64,000 nt of DNA. Source: CAZGCA01 sp964524145. Lineage in GTDB: Bacteria > Hydrogenedentota > CAZGCA01. The stretch spans positions 28,506 to 92,505 of the forward strand of contig CAZGCA010000009.1 in assembly GCA_964524145.1 (NCBI GenBank), read 5' to 3'. Position numbers and translations under genes: made by a program. Below are positions 37,150 through 44,238 of the stretch, piece by piece. Position 1 is the stretch's first letter, and each line of letters starts with the position of its first letter. The notes under the pieces were generated by a model, which was given only the letters and a program-made list of their open reading frames with translations, was not told where the DNA came from and searched no databases.

Positions 37150-37767
37150 GTGAAAGCATGGTTCCGCGTCGGCCTGATTTCCGCACTGACAGTCTTCGTC
37201 TCCACGCTGGCTTTCTCTCGGGTCACAGTCTCCAACACCGGAAACTGGCCCGACTCGTGGCCGGAGGAACTCGAGCGGTACCGCACGCAAGCCAGAACGT
37301 TTGGAGTGGGACACGGCATCCAGGAGACGGTGTATGAGATCCATTTCCACAAACGCGGGGAGTTCGAACAGGCATGGCCTCACATTCTGAAGCTCAAGAG
37401 CAAAGGGGCTCCCCTCATCCTTCAGAAGAGCCCGTCCACCTATAATGTAAGCGGCTCGACAGCGGAGACGGGTGTTCGCATCCTGTGTCCTTCGGGTGGC
37501 GTTCTAGGGTTGCCCGACGGCACCCGTCTCGAGGCGGGGCCGCCGTGGCCCGAGTCCGTCAGATCACCATCTGGCGAGATACCCGAGTATGTCGTTCCCA
37601 AAGAGGGCAACTGGGTTCCATTCGACGGCAAAGAGCTGACGACAGGCATCTTCTTGCATCGAGCGCGCATCGACATCGTGCTGATAACGGACGGAAAGGT
37701 TGTTGACCTGAATCGTATCCCGCTCCCGCCTGATTCGCCCATTATCGACAGGCGATTCGTCAAATGA
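37150..37767 (+). CDS. Hypothetical membrane-anchored/secreted protein
   Basis: 205 residues, no family recognised. An N-terminal hydrophobic segment (about residues 6-24, LISALTVFVSTLAFS) is a signal peptide or anchor; the remainder is soluble and mildly basic. GTG 37150 sits directly behind a strong AAAGGAGGTGGCAAA ribosome site, so I prefer it to TTG 37123, which would place the Shine-Dalgarno inside the coding region. It is 48 bp after the VWA fusion gene, so likely in the same operon. Confidence 0.65.
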   Translation: MKAWFRVGLISALTVFVSTLAFSRVTVSNTGNWPDSWPEELERYRTQARTFGVGHGIQETVYEIHFHKRGEFEQAWPHILKLKSKGAPLILQKSPSTYNVSGSTAETGVRILCPSGGVLGLPDGTRLEAGPPWPESVRSPSGEIPEYVVPKEGNWVPFDGKELTTGIFLHRARIDIVLITDGKVVDLNRIPLPPDSPIIDRRFVK

Positions 37768-37950
37768 CCGAGAATGAATAACGTACGGTTGTGCTCGAGA
37801 CGCTGTCGCATGCGGATGAAACATACCGACAGACGGCATATTAACCCGGATTTCCTATATAGAGGAGTCAACCTTAGACCTGGGCGTATCGTTTGACCCT
37901 ATGAAGACAGGGGATTCTTCGGGTGATGGCACAGAACGGCAGGAAATCCA

Positions 37951-38205
37951 ATGGGTGAAGCGAAGAAAGCCGCGTTGCGAGTGTGTCTTGACCGCAGTTT
38001 GAAGCTGGAGTTCCATGGTTCAAAGGTTACGAGCCATGCCGGGCTGTTGGCGTACCGTGAGCTTGATGACGCACTCGGATTACGGAAGCGTGGATTGATA
38101 GGATATTGCGAGATTGCATGTCGCTCCTACGAGCGGAGAGTCAATCCCATCAAAGAGTCGATCTTCGGCCCGGGGAATTACAGGAAGCTACAATATGATT
38201 TCTGA
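37951..38205 (+). pseudogene. IS1380-family transposase, 5' fragment
   Basis: 84 codons. The first ~45 residues match the start of IS1380-group DDE transposases (AKKAALRVCLDRSLKLEFHG, then VTSHAGLLAYRELDDALGL). Similarity stops and the frame ends after ~40 more residues, where the family is ~430-480 residues. The DDE catalytic domain is absent. The upstream ~170 bp resembles the left end of such an element, but I find no matching right inverted repeat. The element is dead and lies immediately before the cassette array. Confidence 0.6.
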
Positions 38206-38251
38206 TTTGAAGATTGACACCAGAGATTATCTGAGCCGACCAACAGGAGAC

Positions 38252-38307
38252 TCATAACGAGGAGCTGCAACCGACCGCTTCGCGGCGGCTGGGCTAAACC
38301 GTCAGCT
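38252..38307 (+). repeat. Possible degenerate integron attC site (attC0)
   Basis: TCATAAC (38252-38258) would be R''. The core is a 7-bp stem CCG-a-CCGC / GCGG-CGG (38271-38288) with one extrahelical A and a TTC loop. The presumed R' GTCAGCT (38301-38307) departs from GTTRRRY. It is placed directly before the first cassette ORF, where an upstream attC should be, but is weaker than attC1-attC4. Confidence 0.35.
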
Positions 38308-38328
38308 TTCGAATTGGAGGAGGATGCC

Positions 38329-40044
38329 ATGCCCAAACATCGTGGAAGCAACATCGGAAACTGGAGATGTTTCGGATTTGCCGCAGTTGCATTACTCGCA
38401 TGCATGACTGTCCAGGCGCAGATGGCGGATATGGACTTGCTTGGATCGACCTCCCTGGCTGATGCTGTAAGGGAGTTCAACTTGACGGCCTCTCGCGACC
38501 CAATCGGAAGGGAGCAGCCTTTATTGACCCAAGACGAGGTGATAGCAGCCTTCAGGTGGGATTGTCTGCAGAGGGACAAATTCCCTGGTACAGACGAAGG
38601 CTTTGAAACCTATCGCGAGTTCGCAAGAGTAGGAAGGCTTCCAAGGGGGGCTCGGCTGAGGGCTATGACGCGGTTCATGCCCGGCGATGAGTTTGTTTAC
38701 AGCAAATGGTCTGTTCGTCTGAAAATGCATCTAAAGGAGGGGGGAAGAACTTACGGGCTTATTGTCCGAGACCGAATTATTGACTCACGCCGAGTGAGCC
38801 AAGAAGAACTTCTTGCCCTAAAGCAGCGATCTAGCGAGATGTTCCTCGAGGGCCCAAGGCTACCGAGTGGAAAGAACATCGAAGTTCGAGAGCCGTCGTC
38901 GCAGCAGTTGTCCGACTATCATTTTCGGTGGATTTGGCCTGGTAGATCGGGACTTGGCACATATATCGCGGGCGGCAAATATGTATTTGCATGCCAGTCT
39001 CCAATCAGGAAAGTCCCTGAACTTCTTTCCGGTTCATATGACATTGGACACACCACAAGGCTGGGGATTTCCAGCGTAGCCACAGATCCTCAAGCCTTGG
39101 GTGACCGGATGGTATCGTTCCGGTGGGTATCTCCAGAAGACATGCTTTTGAGACAAAGAATCCTTGTCTTTGCTGACGCATACAAGCTGACTGTCCAGAT
39201 TTCAGAGTCGCCGGAACTGGCTGAAGATGGCAGACAAGCCCTCGAAATCACTTTTGGGACAATGACTAATGATCAGGGAGGTCGGCTATCTATAATGGAA
39301 CATGAGAGGGAAGTGGCACGAGAGGCCCCCACGCCGATCAGCCTTAATATCCCCGATACCCAGAGTGCGAACCAATCACTATTGTATGAATGCGAACTGC
39401 CAGGAGAGGAGACATACCGTGGGTACATTCTGAACGGATACCCCCATGGCGAAGGAACGATGACTTGGCCAGATGGCCGTTGCTACACAGGCACGTTCCA
39501 CCAGGGACATCTCCATGGCCGGGGCACGATGGTCTATCCAGACAAGTCCAAGTACGACGGCGAGTGGCGCAACAGCCAGCGATCGGGCACAGGTATCCTT
39601 CTGGAAGCGAACGGCGACAAGTACGAGGGTGGCTGGCTGAATGACCTGCAACACGGAAGTGGGACGCTTACGCTTTCCATTGGCGTTATCACCGGCGAAT
39701 TCTCGGACGGCAAGCCTCACGAAGGATACAAGCAGACCTGGGGAGACGGAACCATTTTCGAAGGCGATAATGAAACAGGCCATGCAAGAGGAACGGCAAA
39801 GCTCCCTAACGGTACCGTGGTTTCGGGGGAATGGGGTAACATCAATCGCGGCACAATCCGTTACGCAGACGGACGCGTTTACGAGGGCGAATGGGAATGG
39901 GAGCGCGGTGCTGAGGACCAGCCAGCCGACGCAAGACCACAAGAACGTCCGAACGGTCTTGGAACAATGACGCTCCCTGACGGTTACCGCCAGGAGGGTC
40001 TCTGGCGGCAAGGTCAGTTCGTGGGAAAGGCAATCAAGGAATGA
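38329..40044 (+). CDS. Secreted MORN-repeat protein (integron cassette 1)
   Basis: 571 residues with an N-terminal signal peptide (WRCFGFAAVALLACMTVQAQ). Residues ~30-370 match nothing I recognise; the C-terminal ~190 residues are MORN repeats (YRGYILNGYPHGEGTMTW, CYTGTFHQGHLHGRGTMVY, KYDGEWRNSQRSGTGILL). ATG 38329 follows TTGGAGGAGGATGCC. The stop is 5 bp before attC1, a layout typical of cassettes. Base composition is less GC-rich than the flanking chromosome. MORN repeats mediate lipid or protein binding; the role here is unknown. Confidence 0.82.
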   Translation: MPKHRGSNIGNWRCFGFAAVALLACMTVQAQMADMDLLGSTSLADAVREFNLTASRDPIGREQPLLTQDEVIAAFRWDCLQRDKFPGTDEGFETYREFARVGRLPRGARLRAMTRFMPGDEFVYSKWSVRLKMHLKEGGRTYGLIVRDRIIDSRRVSQEELLALKQRSSEMFLEGPRLPSGKNIEVREPSSQQLSDYHFRWIWPGRSGLGTYIAGGKYVFACQSPIRKVPELLSGSYDIGHTTRLGISSVATDPQALGDRMVSFRWVSPEDMLLRQRILVFADAYKLTVQISESPELAEDGRQALEITFGTMTNDQGGRLSIMEHEREVAREAPTPISLNIPDTQSANQSLLYECELPGEETYRGYILNGYPHGEGTMTWPDGRCYTGTFHQGHLHGRGTMVYPDKSKYDGEWRNSQRSGTGILLEANGDKYEGGWLNDLQHGSGTLTLSIGVITGEFSDGKPHEGYKQTWGDGTIFEGDNETGHARGTAKLPNGTVVSGEWGNINRGTIRYADGRVYEGEWEWERGAEDQPADARPQERPNGLGTMTLPDGYRQEGLWRQGQFVGKAIKE

Positions 40045-40048
40045 CATC

Positions 40049-40103
40049 AGCTAACAGACGGCTCCAGCAGACGGAGTACCACTGCTGAGCCTTGGCGTTA
40101 GTC
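40049..40103 (+). repeat. Integron attC site 1
   Basis: R'' AGCTAAC (40049-40055), R' GTTAGTC (40097-40103). Between them the stem GGCTC-c-AGCAG / CTGCT-GAGCC (40060-40091) has one extrahelical C and an 11-nt loop. It is 55 bp long and 5 bp after the MORN gene stop. This geometry (short complementary cores, imperfect stem, bulged base on one arm) is the attC hallmark. Confidence 0.75.
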
Positions 40104-40122
40104 CTAAAGGGGCGTAGTGCAA

Positions 40123-40275
40123 ATGAAGAGTCGTCTCGTAGTTGTTGCGTGTGTGCTTTATGGGATTCTTGTAACTTGTGACTGTTCCTTAGCTAGCGAT
40201 GTGGACGCTGGCGTCCTGCATGAAATTCAACAGCGTTATCAGGATATTCCAGTCATAGCAGTGGCATGCCGCTGA
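40123..40275 (+). CDS. Short secreted protein, possibly a truncated LolA-like lipoprotein-sorting protein (cassette 2)
   Basis: 50 residues: a signal peptide with Cys residues (MKSRLVVVACVLYGILVTCD), then VDAGVLHEIQQRYQDI, which resembles the first helix of outer-membrane lipoprotein-sorting/LolA-type proteins. It ends early, so it may be a frameshifted remnant or a genuine mini-protein. It is the only ORF in its cassette (~260 bp, bounded by attC1 and attC2). No strong Shine-Dalgarno is seen (AAAGGGGCG 9 nt upstream). Confidence 0.4.
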   Translation: MKSRLVVVACVLYGILVTCDCSLASDVDAGVLHEIQQRYQDIPVIAVACR

Positions 40276-40313
40276 AGTAAAGCAGAAGTTGAGAATTTGG
40301 GAGGCAAGAGGTA

Positions 40314-40367
40314 GCCTAACCAGCGCAGACAACGGACCGGTGGCCGCTGATGCGCGAGCCGTTAGCC
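40314..40367 (+). repeat. Integron attC site 2
   Basis: R'' GCCTAAC (40314-40320) and R' GTTAGCC (40361-40367). The interior can fold as GCG-CAG-[acaa]-CGG / CCG-CTG-[atg]-CGC (40323-40355). The spacing matches attC1 (54 versus 55 bp). The last two bases of R' break perfect complementarity. Confidence 0.65.
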
Positions 40368-40446
40368 CGGCTTCAAGAGTACCTCATGGTACCTGTGCGG
40401 GGCCTGCGCAACCGGCGTTCCTACCGCGATGCCGTAGAAAAGGCAA

Positions 40447-41379
40447 ATGAGACATACGCGACAACTCCATAGTCGGGCATTCGCAGATCTCCGGAACTTC
40501 CGGGGTGTCCTATTAGCCATTACGGTGACTCTGGTTTCCGTGGGTTGCGGTCACCCGAGTCCAGCAGAAGACGTTGATCTTGACACTCTCCGCGATGTCT
40601 ATCTCAAGGCCAACAAGAAGATCGAGACGCTTCAACTTAGGTGGACAAGATTTATCGGATTAGAATCGTTTAACGATGCAACCGAGTCAATTTCTAACAA
40701 GAACGAAAACGAGCTGAAGCTGAAAGTACCGAAGAGCTATTACCGCTGGAAAACGCTTTCCGGAAAAGCTCTCCTTGACGAGATCGAAGTCTACGACGGC
40801 GAAACTTCGAAGAGCTATTGGCCACTCTCCAATGAAGGTCGTGTTAACGCTAAGGTTGCCCGAACCTATGTTGAACGCCTGGTACCGATCCCCTTTCTCC
40901 AGTTGATTGATTCGGAGACACTGCTTTCGCTCTTGGAAAACGACCGGTTGAAAATGGATGCCAAAAAGGCAAGTATCGACGGCAGTTCTTGCTATGTCCT
41001 CACCTACGAGTCAAAACAAGCAAACCACAAGATTTACGTAGATCCGGACATTGGCTACATGCCTCGCCGCATCGAAAAATACAATGTTCACCCCGATATC
41101 CCTGGGCGTTACTATCTCAGCCAACGAAGGATCTTCAAAGACTACATAAACCCCGAACCTGCCTTGTGGTTTCCTAAGCGTATCGAAGTAGAAAGCTTCA
41201 GACCAAGCAGCAAGACTTCCACCCTTATCCTAGTCATCGTTACCGAGATTGTCCTCAATCAAGAACTGCCAGATGACACTTTTACACTCACCTTCCCGTC
41301 AAACACTAACGTCTATGTGGAATCCGAGCCCACTGTCTGGAAGAGTCTGAAATCCCTTATGGGTTCTTGGTTGCAATAA
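40447..41379 (+). CDS. LolA-like outer-membrane lipoprotein-sorting-type lipoprotein (cassette 3)
   Basis: 310 residues. N-terminal signal with lipobox-like VSVGC (Cys34), then DVDLDTLRDVYLKANKKIET, a long amphipathic first helix, and alternating beta strands (YYRWKTLSGKALLDEIEVYDG, SCYVLTYESKQANHKIYVD), the half-barrel pattern of LolA/outer-membrane lipoprotein-sorting proteins. I do not assign a specific function. The gene is the sole ORF between attC2 and attC3 and its codon usage is more AT-rich than the chromosomal neighbours. Confidence 0.6.
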   Translation: MRHTRQLHSRAFADLRNFRGVLLAITVTLVSVGCGHPSPAEDVDLDTLRDVYLKANKKIETLQLRWTRFIGLESFNDATESISNKNENELKLKVPKSYYRWKTLSGKALLDEIEVYDGETSKSYWPLSNEGRVNAKVARTYVERLVPIPFLQLIDSETLLSLLENDRLKMDAKKASIDGSSCYVLTYESKQANHKIYVDPDIGYMPRRIEKYNVHPDIPGRYYLSQRRIFKDYINPEPALWFPKRIEVESFRPSSKTSTLILVIVTEIVLNQELPDDTFTLTFPSNTNVYVESEPTVWKSLKSLMGSWLQ

Positions 41380-41392
41380 TGGATACGATGAG

Positions 41393-41447
41393 GCCTAACC
41401 AGCGGATCGATCGGACGCTATCGCGCCGGTGATTTACATCGTTAGGC
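41393..41447 (+). repeat. Integron attC site 3
   Basis: R'' GCCTAAC (41393-41399) and R' GTTAGGC (41441-41447) are perfectly complementary over 7 bases. The stem is ATCG-a-TCGG-a-CGC / GCG-CCGG-TGAT (41406-41433), 11 bp including two wobbles, with two extrahelical A on the same arm and a 4-nt loop. It is 55 bp long and 13 bp after the lipoprotein stop. It is one of the two clearest attC sites here. Confidence 0.85.
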
Positions 41448-41552
41448 TGAAACAGGATGATGACGGTAAACAAAGCCGGCTGTCAAACGTAATATGTGGT
41501 AGGCGGCTAATCCGCCGCTGCAACGGTTCGACGCCGCTCATCTGAGGTCTAT

Positions 41553-44018
41553 ATGAAGGTTTCCGTGAGGAGACTCTTATATCTTCTGGTTTTCGTTCTT
41601 GCCATTGGTGCTATCCTGTGGCTTGTGCCCACCGATAAGCCTGCGCCTTCCGAACCATCCGCCTTACCTGCAATTCAATTGCCCACCCCGGAGTCCGAAG
41701 AGCCCCCCGAACCGGCCCTAACTGAATCCACGAATTCTCAGCCCGTCAAAGAGGAAGCCGCGGGTATCTGGGGCCGCGTGCTGTTGCTTGAGGCGGGCGA
41801 AGGGCTCGACGGAGCAGTAGTGAAGGTTACCTGGAAGGAAGAAGAGGAGCCGCGTGAAGTGGAAAAAGTCACGGACGCGGAGGGGGATTTTGCCGTTGCC
41901 TCGCGCGGTGCGCGCGATTACTGGATAGAGGTGTCGTACGCGGCGCTTGTGAGTGAAGAGCGGCGGTACAAGGCCACTGTTCATGAGGACGAACCTACGC
42001 CGGCGGTCGAAATCTGGATGGTGCCTGGCGGCGCGATTTCGGGCCGTGTGTACGACTCCGTAACTAATGAGGGCATCGCCGGGGTTAAGGTCGGCTCAAA
42101 CCGCAAGCAATCTCCGGGCGTCACGACCGATGCGGACGGGCGTTACCGGCTGGCGGGACTTCGCAGCGGAAAGAAGCGCATTTTTCTGGGCCATGCGAGG
42201 GGATACATTGACCCTCCAAATAACTCAAATGGCACAAATGTATCCGTTTCACTGGGAATGGAGCTTTCCGACGTGGATTTTCCTCTTCAGCCGGGCGTCT
42301 TTGCCGCTATCGAGGGGAAAGTGGTTGATGAGCGGGGCTATCCCGTCGCCGACGCTGAAGTAAACGCCGTCAGACTCAGCGAGATGACGCATAATTACCA
42401 GTCGAGTTCGGACAAAACGAAGATCGATGGAACGTTTCATCTGGCCGAGCTTCAGGTGGCGGGCGGATTCTATGTAACGGCGAAATCAGAAGGGCATATT
42501 AGCGAGGAGCTCGGACCGCTTGGATTGACGATCGAAGGTATTCACGATCTCGTGTTGACGCTCCGGCCTACGGGCAGCATTTCAGGCCAGGTAGTGGATG
42601 TGAATTCCGGCAGGCCTGTTCCCGAACCGAAATTCGCGGTCGACACGATGTATACGTGGAGGGGACGAAACAGCATAGGCGGCCGTTCAGACAATCTTGA
42701 TGAAAACGGCAACTTCGAAATAGTGAATTTGCCGCCCGGGCCGTACGGATTGTTTGTCGATTCGCACCCCAACATCATGACCACGGGCATGGTGCGACCG
42801 CAAGTTACGGTCGACCTCGAGCACGGCCAGCATCTAACGGACATCCGTCTTACCTTCGACTATGAGAGGTATCTTCAGTCGAAAGTGGCACGGGAAGCGA
42901 GACTTGCGGAACCGGTTCGACGGGATGAGCCCCCAAAACCCCATGTCGGGGAGGTGCGCGGTCGGGTGGTGCGTGCCGGGACGAGCGATGCCGTCACAAC
43001 GTTTCATCTGAATACCTCTCACAGGCATATGGGAATCAGGCACTCTTCGCGAACCGTGCACGACCCGGACGGGCGCTTTACCATCGATGAAAAGGAAGGC
43101 GAAACATTAACGATAGCGATCGCCTCGAAGGGATACGTGCCCACAGAGGAAGTGGTGCAGGGCGGCCTTGGAGAACAGCCCATACACGATATCACAGTGC
43201 GTCTCCAACCGGGGTCCTTGGTTGACGGCGAAGTGATAGACACGTCGGGTAACGCTGTTGCGGGCGCGGCGGTATATATCGGTGTAGATCCGAGTCTTAT
43301 GAGTACAGATTACCCAGGGGTCACACCCGATGCGGTTTCCGGGCCAGACGGTTCGTTTCGATTGGATACGCTCCCTGAAACTACGATGCGGATCTATGCG
43401 AGTCATCCGGCGTTCGCGGTCGGGTCGGCGGAAGTCAGGGACGCCGGGATGGGTCCTACCCAGCTCAAGATCGTGTTGGGCGATGGAGGTGCACTCGAAG
43501 GGATTGTCCGGCGGTCGGGTGAGCCGTTAACCGGACAGAGCATTATGGTTCTTAACGAGACCAGAAAAAACCTGCAGTTAACCGACAACCGCACTGATAA
43601 TCAAGGCTGGTTTCGGCTAGATCACTTAACGCCGGGCTTATATACGCTTTACACGTCTATCGATGAGCATTCGCGGACGCAGTATCTCGATGCAGAGGTC
43701 GAGGACGGCATGATCACGGGTGTTGACTTCGATTTCGATGAAACGGATAACGCGGTAGAAGGCATAGTATTATTGAACGGTGAACAGCCTTCTTCACTGA
43801 GTGTGCGGGCCGAAATACGCACAGAAATCGGCTTGGAAAAAATCAGTACGAGGTTCTTGAGGACAGGAGAGTACATCCTGACCAATCTCCCCCTCGGCGA
43901 GGCGGAAGTAACCGTCCACGCCAGTCAGCCGGATGGTTTCAGGGCAAGCGGATCTTTTATGGTCTCCATCGCAGGCGGGGTAATCCGGCACGACCTCGAT
44001 CTGCACGCCGAGGAATAG
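41553..44018 (+). CDS. Large carboxypeptidase-regulatory-like repeat surface protein (cassette 4)
   Basis: 821 residues. A membrane segment or uncleaved signal (residues 7-25, LLYLLVFVLAIGAILWL) and a Pro/Glu-rich linker precede about seven or eight beta-sandwich repeats of the carboxypeptidase-regulatory-like/Cna-B type. They are recognised by recurring GxVxDxxGxPVAxAxV and TDADGRYRLAGL or PDGRFTIDE blocks (for example GISGRVYDS-like and GKVVDERGYPVADAEV). There is no enzyme domain. It is probably an extracytoplasmic structural or adhesion protein. At 2.5 kb it is unusually long for an integron cassette. Confidence 0.75.
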   Translation: MKVSVRRLLYLLVFVLAIGAILWLVPTDKPAPSEPSALPAIQLPTPESEEPPEPALTESTNSQPVKEEAAGIWGRVLLLEAGEGLDGAVVKVTWKEEEEPREVEKVTDAEGDFAVASRGARDYWIEVSYAALVSEERRYKATVHEDEPTPAVEIWMVPGGAISGRVYDSVTNEGIAGVKVGSNRKQSPGVTTDADGRYRLAGLRSGKKRIFLGHARGYIDPPNNSNGTNVSVSLGMELSDVDFPLQPGVFAAIEGKVVDERGYPVADAEVNAVRLSEMTHNYQSSSDKTKIDGTFHLAELQVAGGFYVTAKSEGHISEELGPLGLTIEGIHDLVLTLRPTGSISGQVVDVNSGRPVPEPKFAVDTMYTWRGRNSIGGRSDNLDENGNFEIVNLPPGPYGLFVDSHPNIMTTGMVRPQVTVDLEHGQHLTDIRLTFDYERYLQSKVAREARLAEPVRRDEPPKPHVGEVRGRVVRAGTSDAVTTFHLNTSHRHMGIRHSSRTVHDPDGRFTIDEKEGETLTIAIASKGYVPTEEVVQGGLGEQPIHDITVRLQPGSLVDGEVIDTSGNAVAGAAVYIGVDPSLMSTDYPGVTPDAVSGPDGSFRLDTLPETTMRIYASHPAFAVGSAEVRDAGMGPTQLKIVLGDGGALEGIVRRSGEPLTGQSIMVLNETRKNLQLTDNRTDNQGWFRLDHLTPGLYTLYTSIDEHSRTQYLDAEVEDGMITGVDFDFDETDNAVEGIVLLNGEQPSSLSVRAEIRTEIGLEKISTRFLRTGEYILTNLPLGEAEVTVHASQPDGFRASGSFMVSIAGGVIRHDLDLHAEE

Positions 44019-44135
44019 CGCAGTGTGGACGCTATTTTGGCTTATGCCGGGAGATGAGTTTCAGAGGGCCATCCGATACTCTGGAAGGGAGTATTTGGCT
44101 CAATTCGCAACCTGGCTAACGCTTCTAGAGGTATA

Positions 44136-44190
44136 GCCTAACCGGCGGATCGAGTCGGACGCTACGCGCCGCTCGTCCGGAAACCGATCG
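44136..44190 (+). repeat. Integron attC site 4, R' core missing
   Basis: R'' GCCTAAC (44136-44142) precedes a 13-bp stem GGA-t-CGAG-t-CGG-a-CGC / GCG-CCG-CTCG-TCC (44147-44178), a TAC loop and three extrahelical bases all on one arm, a textbook attC fold. The expected GTTAGGC is absent; GGAAACCGATCGG stands there. The array therefore ends in a broken site next to the peptide locus. Confidence 0.75.
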
Positions 44191-44238
44191 GCGGCGGTCA
44201 AATCCGTGCGGGGAGTGCAATCTGCGGGCTGGGAACGC

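Noticed and set aside
35293..37383. 696-codon antisense frame opposite the VWA fusion gene
   Set aside because: High-GC shadow of a gene with clear domains on the other strand.
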